Both the position numbers and the translations under genes were made by a program. The notes beneath the pieces were generated by a model. It did no database searches. It worked only from the letters and a program-made list of their open reading frames with translations, and was not told the DNA's origin. A DNA stretch of 64,000 nt from Mugil cephalus (taxonomy: Eukaryota; Chordata; Actinopteri; Mugiliformes; Mugilidae), in the NCBI RefSeq assembly GCF_022458985.1, contig NC_061777.1, forward strand, positions 17,263,668 to 17,327,667. Reading direction: 5' to 3'. Shown here piece by piece: positions 10,815 through 21,023 of the stretch (its first letter is position 1; each line of letters opens with the position of its first letter).

Positions 10815-11653
10815 TGAAGGCATAGCCACCTTCTAAAACAAGAGCTCATGTTAACTGTGTATTTGTTTTGCACAGAACTACACTGCCCTTTGAGATTCCT
10901 TTTCTGCACTGGCAGAATGCAATATGTTGTTAGTATTTGTAAGATCCAAAAAGTAGGAGTTATTTCAGTTGTGCATGAGATACATATCAAATGAAATAAT
11001 CTGTATTATGTTATATATATAAATCTTTTTATACTATAAATCTTTTGAGAGGTGATATAATATGCCACATGGAACTTGTGTACATCTTTTTTTTACAAGA
11101 TAATTAAATTCATTATTAATTGTAAGTATATACATCTATTTCCATTACTAATGGATATTTAAGTAATTTGCAATGACTAAGGGCTAAAACAATGTGTTTC
11201 CTCAGCATTGTGTCCAAAGCAGTGGATGCCATTCATAAAAAAACAATCATAATAAGAGTGTGAAGTAAACCGATTGAATGTAATTGGATTGGATTCCATC
11301 CATGTGCAAATGACTCTTGTGAGAAAATGTTTGGAAAAAAAAACAAGGCAAATGTGGATGTGGCACAATTTCATGGTGTTAGTATGTAAATCTCATGTGA
11401 ATTTCCATGTGAAACTGATGTTTAACATTTGAAACTCAGGAAATTACATGTGGAAGCCTTAATGATCCAAGTACAAGTGCAAGGCCTATGAGATTATGTT
11501 TAAAATCCATGTGAAATCCCTATATAATGTACAAGTGAAATATGTATGTTTTATCTAGCGAGACTGAAAATAATGTTGTTTATATAAAGCTTTTACATGG
11601 AAAAAGTAGCAATTCCCCTGTACTTACCAAAGGCTGTTTCTATGTTTCTCCAG

Positions 11654-11659
11654 AATAAA
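11654..11659 (+). terminator. Candidate poly(A) signal of the LRR gene
   Basis: An AATAAA lies 840 bases after the stop codon. It is followed within 15-40 bases by GT/T-rich DNA (TTCAGTGTTTATTTGC), as expected of a cleavage site context. Confidence 0.4.
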
Positions 11660-12109
11660 CAAATATTACAAAAGGAATTCAGTGTTTATTTGCAAGGATG
11701 TAGTGCAAATATCAAAGGATCAAAATGCGCGAGAAGTCCAAATGAATTTAAGCTAACAAACTGAGTGTCTAGTTTGCAAATACGCAAATTAAATCTATTA
11801 AATAAACTGTCCTTTAGAAGGATGGAAATACCCCTCAATATCAAATGTCAGTATTAATGCACACTACACCACTAAATCACCCCTTAAATCAACCCATAGA
11901 AGTGATATTAACAGGGTGCACGGTGGCCAACAATCATATTGGTACCTTTGCAGGCGTTGACCTTTTACTTCATCTGATCCATTTCCGTGAGTTGGGTGGC
12001 AGTAGTGATCTCAACGTGGCAATAATACCGAGTTAAATGTAATAGAAGAAGTGTTTTGAGACGGCCGATAATAACCGGGATAGGCGGGGTCTAAAAATCA
12101 AACACACTG

Positions 12110-12134
12110 TGACGTGGTCACGACCACCACGTCA
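12110..12134. promoter_or_regulatory. Paired UPRE/CRE-like sites upstream of entpd4
   Basis: TGACGTGG at 12110-12117 and its reverse complement CCACGTCA at 12127-12134 form an inverted pair with a 9-base gap. TGACGTG(G/A) is the core bound by ATF6/XBP1 (unfolded-protein-response element) and related CREB/ATF factors. The pair lies about 0.6 kb before the entpd4 start codon, next to a GC box. The binding function is inferred. Confidence 0.4.
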
Positions 12135-12740
12135 CACACCGGAACCGCTGGAACTGTGCTACTAACGTCAACGTCAGTTAGCCAGCGGTTAGCATATGGC
12201 TACTCAGACATATCGTTTCATCCAAAACAAGAGAGATTTTTACTTTTTTGTTGGTACGTACTGAATCCGTTACATGTCAAGAACACATGAGACTGCACTG
12301 TTGACACTGACGATGTGTAAGAATATGTAAAATTTGCGTCTTTTAGCTCGGTCCGCCAACCAAATGTGATCGCCACTCTACTCTGACATCTGGAAACGCC
12401 GAATATTTACTGCTGCCTGCTTTATTTTTAACGACAGTGCTCCTCCGCATAGTAGTAGTTTGACTTGTGTGCGCGTAATGTTTTAAATAGCCTACTTAAA
12501 AACAGTGCATTAGCATCGATATATGTAACTGCTGCGAGCAGTGAGGTGTCTGGTGTGACGATGGGCCTTTCTAACACAAGAGCAGAGAGGAATCCTTGCA
12601 GATGTCAAATGAATAACCTTCAAACTGACTGTGTTTCCTCCCAAAAGATCATGGTAATAATTGAGGAAGGCACGAAGGAGCAATGGAACAAGCCAAACCT
12701 CCCTTTTACGCACACTGACAAGTAGAAGACAATCTGCACC

Positions 12741-15700
12741 ATGGGAAGGTTGGTTAGGTCTAGTTGTGCCCCCATACCTTTTATACATTTGTGGGATTTG
12801 AGGCACAGTTTTCTAAGGCCATCCTCTCTTTTGTTGACAGGATTAGCTTCTCGTGCCTTTTCCCAGCCTCGTGGCATTTCAGCCTGTCACCCCAGCTCCT
12901 TCCTCGGCTGCTAGTACCTTCTCCCAGACAGCTGCTCTTCATCAGCCTGGTAGTCTGCTTCATAGGACTACTCTACCTGCTGCTTGTCGCTGGAAAGGGG
13001 CATGCCAGCTGGATCAGAAAGGAAAATCACTTCCACAGGTACTGTAAACTGAAGTGCTACCGTTCAAGTGCGACTCCGCTCATGCTCACACGCTCATGCT
13101 TGCATTTCTTTGTTTCTCGAAAAGGCACTTAGCGAGGGTCACTGATGTCGATGTGACAGATACTAGCAATCCCAACCTGAACTATGGCCTGGTGGTGGAC
13201 TGTGGTAGCAGCGGCTCCAGGGTATTTGTGTATTGCTGGCCCCGGCACAACGGGAATCCCCACGAACTGCTGGACATCCGGCAAATGAGAGATCAACACC
13301 GCAAGCCAGTGGTTATGAAGATCAAGCCAGGTACGTTTCCCATGCCTGACATCTCAATAATCAAACCCCCTTTAAAGGAGAGGATGCTGCATTTCAACAA
13401 TTTCTACTCTTTATTTGAAGACTCGTCAATGACTGAAGCTTAATGTTGGAAGGTGGCACAAAATATTGCCAGCTTTTTGTCTATTGTTCACTCACTTTGC
13501 TTGCAAACTGTAAAATAATATCTTTGGTTTTCATGTGTTTTCATTGTAGGTATCTCTGAACTGGCGAAAACACCTGAGAAAGCCAGTGATTATATATACC
13601 CACTGCTGAGCTTTGCCGCCCAGCACATTCCCAAATATAAGCACCAGGAAACACCTTTGTACATTCTGTGTACAGCTGGAATGAGGATCCTACCAGAAAG
13701 GTAAAGTTGGCCCGAATAAAAAATGATCAGACCGCAGATTGCTTGACTGCACGTAATGTTCAGACCTCAGATGTAAACAACACTGCAATCAAGCTGTTCT
13801 TAAAAATCAAACTATGTGGCTTTTTTTGTGTGTGTGTTTGTTTAATCTCAGTCAACAAGAAGCAATTCTAGAGGACCTGCGCACGGACATCCCAGTCCAC
13901 TTCAATTTTCTCTTTTCTGACTCCCACGTGGAAGTGATTTCCGGAAAACAAGAAGGTAAATGAATTGAAAGCATAAGAATTTAAATTGATGATGACGATC
14001 ACAGTAATCATCTAAAATATGTGTTAATGCCTTTAGTAAAGGGTGTGACTGTGCTGTAAAACATTCATTACAATGGAACAGCTTTCAATCACCAGAAACA
14101 TTCGTCATAGACAGTAAGGCTTGTTCACCCCAAGGGCACAACACCTAGACAAAAGCAGAAGAATGTAGTTTATACGGGAATGTACAGACTTGTACAATGA
14201 GGAAACTCCGCATCACGTAGCTCTTGCACCTGAACTACCAGTGAAGTCATATAGCTTGGAGAGGAGTAAAGAAGCCACCTGTGTCAAAGCTGAAAACCCC
14301 TCTCTGAGCAGAAGAGGCGCACTGAAAGATTAATAATCATCTCTCGTTGCCTTGGTAACTCTCCTATATATTTCCCTCCGCTAATGTTTCTGAATGAAAC
14401 ATCTGCAGCCCACTGAGTAACATCTTTTGTTGTCCTCTCCCCGTAGAACGTCTAAGAATCTCACAACATTAACAGAAAACCAGTGTAGTTAATAATATTG
14501 TTTTAATTTCTTTTAGGTGTCTATGCATGGATTGGAATAAACTTCGTCCTTGGAAGGTTTAACCACGTGCACGATGGTAAGGACATGTTGCATGTCAACT
14601 AATCCAATGAGATCTTCGGGGAACGCGCCTTTCTAGTAATTCTGTAATCACATGATGCGACTTCACTGCCTAACTCTCCCCACCTCTCTGGTGTCAGTCA
14701 AACAGGACGGGGAAGCTGTGGTGGAGGTTCATGTTCCAGGCAGCGATCAGCAGGAGGCGCTGATGAGGAAAAGGACGGCTGGCGTCCTGGACATGGGCGG
14801 CGTCTCCACGCAGATTGCGTACGAAGTGCCCAAAACTGTAAGCTTTGCTTCTCCACAGCAGGTTATTATCCACAACCAATTCTGTTTTTGTGCTGTCCTT
14901 GTTTTTTTGTCACTCACCCTTTGCTCTTTTCCCTCCTTCCAAACTCTGTCATTCCCTGGTTAAACCTGTATGCACCATTTTTGTCCCGTGGAGACGATCT
15001 GCTCTCCATGCATCACTATTGAAGGCGTACTGTAAGCCTTCTGCATGACTCCATAGCAGGATTCAGGACTGGGAACATTCAATCATTTATATAGAGTCCA
15101 TCAAATGCAGTGGTAGTTTTCCATGTCATGAATTTTTGATTGTGCTATAGTTATTTATCTACATCGGTGGACTTTGTATACACTGCTTGTCCTTTGCTCT
15201 CATTGCTTTCACTTCACACCACACAATGTTCAGTTATTAATGTATTACTATTATTAATTCCAACAGTTGTCTAATTAGATTCTTATGAGTTTCTCATGAA
15301 GTTCTTAGATACTTTAGAGATATATATGTTTAGCTTTTTGTCCTACATGGCCTCAAACATTAGTGACCTGCTGTAATCAGTAATATAGCAAATGTGTAAA
15401 TGTATAAGGTGTTATCATTTCTCAGACTGATTTGTGTTTGCTCCTTAGGAGGAAGTTGCCAAGAACTTACTGGCAGAGTTTAACTTAGGGTGTGATGCAC
15501 ATCGCACAGAACACGTTTATCGTGTTTACGTGTCCACCTTCCTGGGTTTCGGAGGAAATGCAGCGCGCCAAAGATACGAGGAAAGCCTCATCAGAAACAC
15601 TGCCACTCGAAACAAGTGAGATCCGCAGACTGCTGTTGACCCATTTTCTTGTAAATGTTTCTGAACACTGACCCACATGACTGATTTATTCAGGCTCCTA

Positions 15701-17616
15701 GGTCATCATGTGGGTGAGACAGCAGAGTCTCCCCTCCTGGACCCTTGTCTGCCCAGTGACCTGCAGGATAAGATCGGTGGGTCCACACAGAAACTTTATC
15801 TGAGGGGCACGGGAGACTTTGACCAGTGCAGGCAAATTCTCCAGCCGTTCCTCAACCGCACCAATGAGACCCAAACCTCTCTCAGCGGTATCTACCAGCC
15901 CGCAATCGACTACAGCAACAGTCAGTTCTATGGCTTCTCTGAGTTCTACTACTGCACGGAGGACGTGTTGCGCATGGGTGGGGATTATAATGCTTCGAAA
16001 TACGCCCAGGCTGCCAAGGTAACTGCTGCATGTAAAAGTGACGTCTATCTGACATAAATCATTTCTAAAAACGTTCCTACTGGTGCGCAAGCGTGAAGCG
16101 TGTTTTTTAGTGTTGAAGCGCAGTAGCTTTGCTTTGAAGTATAATAGTATTTAATTTATGACACCATTTATACTATGAATACATTTTAAACTTGAGTTTT
16201 GTTAACATGATGCTACTGTAGATGGCTGTTAGCTTTAGAGGGTGTTACTAAGCATGGCACCTCCATCGCTGTTGGTGTGTTTGAATGGGTGACTGAGAGG
16301 AAAAAAGATGTAGACTGCCAATGGCATCAGTGGTACTAGAACAAGGGGCAACAGACATGTTTTTGTATTGATGTAATATCTCTTGAAACTCTCCTGATTT
16401 AACATAATTCTGTCATTTAACGTTAACAGAGCTACTGCGCCACCCAGTGGAAGACTCTGAGGGAGCGCTTTGACTCTGGCCTGTATGCCTCCCATGCAGA
16501 CCTTCACAGACTGAAGTGAGTCATGCAGGATTATTATCAAACCATATATACTGAACTTACATTCGGGCACATTCCAAAAAATACCTGTCTGTTACATGAA
16601 TGTTTACCAGTGTCTTTATTTTTATTTCTGCAGATATCAGTGTTTTAAATCGGCGTGGATGTATGAAGTATTGCATTCAGGCTTCTCTTTCCCAACCAAT
16701 TATAAAAATCTAAAGACTGCACTGTTGGTCTATGATAAGGAGGTCCAATGGACTCTTGGAGCTATACTTTACAGAACACGGTTTCTGCCTTTGAGGTAAG
16801 AAATTCCTCCAACATGTCGTCCCTTCTCTGTTGATTGTTAAATAATTCATTAATCAAGCCTTAGGCAATGTTACCTGGTGAAAAACAACCTAGTAAATTA
16901 AGAGTTTTTTATTTTTATTTTGCACTTTTTGCATTTTCCAAGAAAGAATAGGGATTGTTTCTCGCAGAGACAGTGCCCCTTTACTCCATATTTAGCAGCA
17001 GGAGGGAAATTAAACCTGAGGAATGTCACTGGACTTCAACTGTAAAAACGAAACTCTGTCAACGGCTCCAATAAATGACAATAAAAGAATAGATAGAGAG
17101 ACTAAGTAGCCATTCAACCCCACTATCTTTATAACTTCCTAGTCTAGTACTCCTAACAGGGTGAATTTACAACTGAAAGTAACTTTGGCCGTGTTAAGAA
17201 AGAGGAGGCAGGCTTTATTCAGGATAAGATTGCAGTCTGGCAGGTTTGAGCCTAATGAGATGTTGCTCAAATTTCAATTCCACACAGCAATTGCCCAGCA
17301 CAGCACTTTTTTTTAATACCCATTATCTTGTTGTACAGAACTGGTCTGATAGATTGTTTTGGGTTTTTTTTCCCCTTTCAGGGACATCCAACAGGAAAGT
17401 CTGAAAGGAACTCACTCTCACTGGCGGCACAGCTTCTCCTTTGTCAACAACCACTACTTATTCCTGGCTTGTTTCTTCATTGTGCTGTTGTCCATTATGC
17501 TGTACTTACTGCGACTCCGCCGCATTCATCGGCGCGCAACACAGCGCTGCAGCCCCTCCTCCGTGCCATGGCTGGAAGAGGGCCTTGGCTCGCCAGCACT
17601 CCCCATCAACCTCTAA
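12741..17616 (+). CDS. entpd4: Ectonucleoside triphosphate diphosphohydrolase 4 (Golgi/lysosomal UDPase)
   Basis: Coding exons: 12741-12748, 12841-13038, 13125-13330, 13550-13700, 13852-13955, 14517-14576, 14698-14861 (or -14837), 15449-15615, 15694-16018, 16430-16515, 16634-16795 and 17382-17616. All phases agree and the long form has 621 residues (human 616, from memory). The first exon carries only MGR, giving MGRISFSCLFPASWHF as in mammals. Apyrase regions are visible: VVDCGSSGSRVFVY (about 92-105), LYILCTAGMRILPE, VYAWIGINFVLGRF and AGVLDMGGVSTQIAYEV. Transmembrane helices lie near each end (LLFISLVVCFIGLLYLLLVA and YLFLACFFIVLLSIMLYLL), so the catalytic domain is lumenal. The enzyme cleaves UDP and other NDPs left by glycosyltransferases. 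Exon 7 has two donors 24 bases apart. Confidence 0.95.
14838..14861 (+). other. entpd4: Alternative 24-base exon extension in entpd4 exon 7
   Basis: A donor GTAAGC begins at 14838 and a second donor GTTATT begins at 14862. Use of the second adds eight codons, VSFASPQQ, in frame. Mammalian ENTPD4 has an equivalent optional VSFASSQQ segment that separates its two known isoforms (LALP70 and LALP70v). Confidence 0.75.
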
Positions 17617-18537
17617 ACTTTGTAGAGCGTAAAGTCTGGACGGCATGTCTGATTTTTCCAAAGCTAATCTTTACTCATTTTCACTCTGAGGCCATCTGCT
17701 TTTTCAGCGAAGGCTGATCTCTGCTGAGTGTTGAGAGATGGTACTGAGATCTGGACAAATCTCCAGGCTTACCTGAGACAATGTTTGATTTTAAGTTTTC
17801 TTTTTTTCTTTTTTTTTTCCTTCTCTGCCACATACTCCTGTCGATTTCAAATGGCAGCTGTCTCCAATTGTCTTTTTTTTCTCTGAAAAAGACAAACATT
17901 ATGGTACTTTTCTCTTCAGGTAATGTATTCCGCACATTCAACAAATACACTATGATGGCTTTTTTATTTTATTTTTTTTATTTATGAGTGGATATTTGCC
18001 TTTCTTTATGCCTTTTTATATATGCATGATCACATTTCTTTTTGTTGCTGCGTGATGGAATGAGCACTCTACCGAAACCTCAAATGAAATATGAGTTTTG
18101 ATCAGAGCACTTTGCAATGCAGTTGAGAAGCATGTTCCAGCTGGAATGGACTTTTGTGTGTGTGTGTGTCTGTGTGTCTGGGGTTTTTTGTTTTGTTTTG
18201 TTTGTTTTTTTTCCAAACTGTTCAGTCTCATATTTATGTTGCAAGACAAGTAGCCTTTTATAGCTATATTAGTGCAATACGTGTCTTTTCACTGTTGGGA
18301 AATCCTCCAAAACCTGTCTGCCTTTTTAATTTTTGCTCGACTTTCAATCTCTCTTTAATGCCCTGCTGAAATTCTTGTGTTGGCTTATCTGACTGCAAAG
18401 TTGGATACCACTGCATATATTTACGTAGGGCTTCATTTTCAGAAGCTGTCATATCACTGCTGTGTGTGAATTGCTAGGATGAGCCCCATTATTTATATGA
18501 AAATGGTCTAATGGAATGTTTTCACACATTAATGTGA

Positions 18538-18568
18538 AATAAATGTGACATTGCAATTCAGTAATAAA
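18538..18568 (+). terminator. Poly(A) signals of entpd4
   Basis: Two AATAAA hexamers, at 18538-18543 and 18563-18568, are followed by TTTTATTGTATACGTGTCTG. The implied 3' UTR is about 0.95 kb. Confidence 0.5.
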
Positions 18569-20241
18569 GGTTTTATTGTATACGTGTCTGTTTATTCCAT
18601 GAAGAAGAGATTAGACTAAATAAATAGAATGTGTTCGAACTGAGTAACTTTGAAAACTGATTTGTTTCCATAATGTGGACACCAACGACATAAATGCATA
18701 TAGCTGCTAATGACCACATGACTTGAGCGCAGGGGTTGTGGACAGGTCAGCATCAGGAGGGAAGTGTGTCTTGAGCTCTGCCTGTCTTTGTTTTTCTTGT
18801 GGATCTTATCCAAAGCAAAGCTGCTGGTAATGGATATGGAACACGTGGATGACCGTGTGAAAATCATCAACTGTGGAATTAAACTCTTAAATTTAGAGAA
18901 AAGTCTCCAATAAGGCTTCACCTAAAACTCAGTTTTTGCTGTATTGCTGAGAATATTTAAAATAACCGAAGCATCATTCCAGTCAAACAGCCACGGGTCC
19001 TGCTGTCAGAGGGAAATGCTAATAGTTAGGTGGTATTTGTAGCCTTGAGTCATAGCAGTTGACACTTGGATTGAAAGATACATTCATGTCTACGTGTTCA
19101 CTCCATTTTCTCCGATCTCTTTCGGCCTTTACGTTGAACTCTTCTGTTATCAGTCTTTTATTTTTGCAGCAAAACTTTCTAATAGAGTCTTAAATCATTT
19201 CCTGAATTCAACTCTCGGCTTCAACTCGGGAACATCTTGTAGTAGGAAGAAGGAAGCTGAGAGTTTATCATTGGAAGAGCAGGCATGTAATCACCACCAC
19301 ACAATGTCAATCCTTTTAAGGCAAAAACAAACATGTCTAAGTGATCCCAGGCTTTCTTGTGGCAGCAACACACAGCAAGGAGCTTGTAAACACTGGGATA
19401 TTATGTGTGATAATGTGTTTGAGGTGATTTGTCCACAAAAAGAACAGGATTATATCTTTAGCCTTGCGTATGGCATCAGAGACAGTACTACTCATCCAGT
19501 CTTCAGCTCAAACTGTACTTCTCTACTGAACACCAGGAACGACACTGGTTGAACAAGTGGTTCTTTAAGATGTCAACATAATGCTGAGTCATTTATATGT
19601 CAGAGGGCTTCACTGGCGCACCCACAGGGTCACTGCAGTGTGCCGTCTGTGTGAAGCTTGTGTTTCAGCTAATGGTGGATGGCAAGGGATAGCTTACTTC
19701 AGCCATTGCTGTTAGTATACTGTAAACAATACAATGCTTTTGCCAAAAAAGAAAAAATGTATATATATATTTAAATAACACCAACAAAGATTTCACAAAT
19801 TGATAGAACAAAAAAAAAAAAACTAAAACCAAGGGAATTTGTGGAATGTCTGTATGTTTCAGACACAAAAACAAGTTAAACATAATAAAAATTATTTAAA
19901 AAATAGTTTTATCTTGTTAAGATGGTTGATTTACAAGAGGCTCCTTGAACTATCACTAGGTTCACTTTAAGCAGAGCTGCAGAAGAGGGGGGTTTGCGTG
20001 AGGTCACTTTATTGAACAAAATCCTTAAATCCACTTTAATACTACTTAAAATATAATATATAAACATTATGTTGCTGTATTATTAACTGCATTACCCTGA
20101 CAATTTTAGGCACATATTTGTTTTTGTTTGTTTGAAATAGTATTCCATAATAATACTCCATTTTATTAATACAAACCTGAAAAAAAAAGCATGAGAAATG
20201 TTGATACTATTTGTGTGTAATTATATTTTGAATACTGTGGG

Positions 20242-20550
20242 CCAGGGGGTTCAAACTCATTTAAGTTAGGAGTACACATAAAGCTCAATTTGATCTCAAG
20301 GACAACCTATAAGGAAGGACAACTTCATTTTTGTTTATTTGGTTTTGTTTTGTTTGGTTATATATTTTAGTGCTTAGAAGAACAGGTCAAGTAGAAAACT
20401 TCTCAGGAAAAATAAGTACAATTTTGGCACATTGCTGTCTGCCGTCTAGTCTCATCTGGGTCTCAGTTGTTGTGTTGTGTCCACCGCTATGTAATTTTCG
20501 CCCTTTGCCAGACTGGACCCTCTGGCGGGCCGCATGTCTGATACCTGTGG
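20242..20550. mobile_element. hAT-like non-autonomous element
   Basis: The left end CCAGGGGGTTCAAACTCATT is mirrored by ATGTCTGATACCTGTGG at the right. This matches the CAGGGGTGTCAAACTCA-type ends of a common fish element whose interior reads ...AAGCTCAATTTGATCTCAAG... and ends CTGGCGGGCCGCATGT. The interior is partly deleted and has a T/G-rich insertion at about 20327-20370. The hAT assignment is from the end sequence only. Confidence 0.5.
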
Positions 20551-20808
20551 TATTTTAATATTAATTTATTTTTCCCTTTTTCTGATACAGCCATGATCAG
20601 TGTGACGAAACCACATCCTTAAAACAGAGTAAAGATCTACAGTAATAATGGGCATATGTTGGGTGATAGGGCGACCACGCCTGCTTATCTGCTAAGGCAG
20701 GGCTGAGCGATTACACTTTTGTCAAACCCATTCAAAAACTCCGGGAGAGACCGAGTGCGAGAGACGGTACAGCGGAGGTGTCAGAGAGATCTAGCATGGG
20801 AACTTCTC

Positions 20809-20890
20809 ATTGGCTGCCTCAAACCAAGAGCTCGCTCCGTTGTTAAATATCTGCAACGCGATTGGTCACTCTTCAATAAAGCCACGCCTC
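20809..20890 (+). promoter_or_regulatory. CCAAT-box promoter of slc25a37
   Basis: ATTGG (inverted CCAAT) occurs at 20809-20813 and 20861-20865. It is followed by a CACC/GC-type CCACGCCTCCG and a CRE-like GGACGTCACC at about 20898. This lies 130-215 bases before the start codon and reads as a TATA-less housekeeping-style promoter with a KLF-type site, plausible for an erythroid-enhanced gene. Confidence 0.45.
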
Positions 20891-21023
20891 CGTGTGCGGA
20901 CGTCACCCGGGCGCTGGAACTCACCAAAGTAGTGACGATGATGATGTTGTGGTTGTCCATGCCGCCGATACCCCTGTGAGAGGTATCTCGTGCGGGAGAC
21001 GCCGTGGGGGGAGCTCACCACGC

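Larger units (their letters stand above)
10815..12740. other. LRR gene 3' UTR and entpd4 promoter/5' UTR region
   Basis: The LRR gene 3' UTR probably runs to the AATAAA at 11654-11659. Within it, about 11290-11545, are several degenerate ATGTGAAA-type units. From about 12060 the sequence becomes GC-richer, with a GGCGGGG box and a TGACGTGG/CCACGTCA pair, consistent with the entpd4 promoter. The segment 12180-12740 should contain non-coding 5' exon sequence of entpd4; its internal splice sites are not resolved. Confidence 0.6.
17617..21023. other. entpd4 3' UTR and spacer to slc25a37
   Basis: The left part is T-rich entpd4 3' UTR with a short (TG)n tract at about 18153-18180. Between 18600 and 20600 I see no gene; there is AT-rich DNA with a 12-A run (19810) and one hAT-like repeat (20242-20550). 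From about 20740 the sequence is the slc25a37 promoter and 5' UTR. Confidence 0.6.

Noticed and set aside
12465-12725. Open frame just upstream of entpd4 as an alternative N-terminus
   Set aside because: It ends in a stop before the real start codon and shows no conservation with ENTPD4. It is 5' UTR or intron sequence.
20892-21023. Upstream in-frame extension of slc25a37 from the ATG at 20892
   Set aside because: The extension lies in the promoter/5' UTR and does not resemble mitoferrin. The MELSSE start matches fish orthologs.
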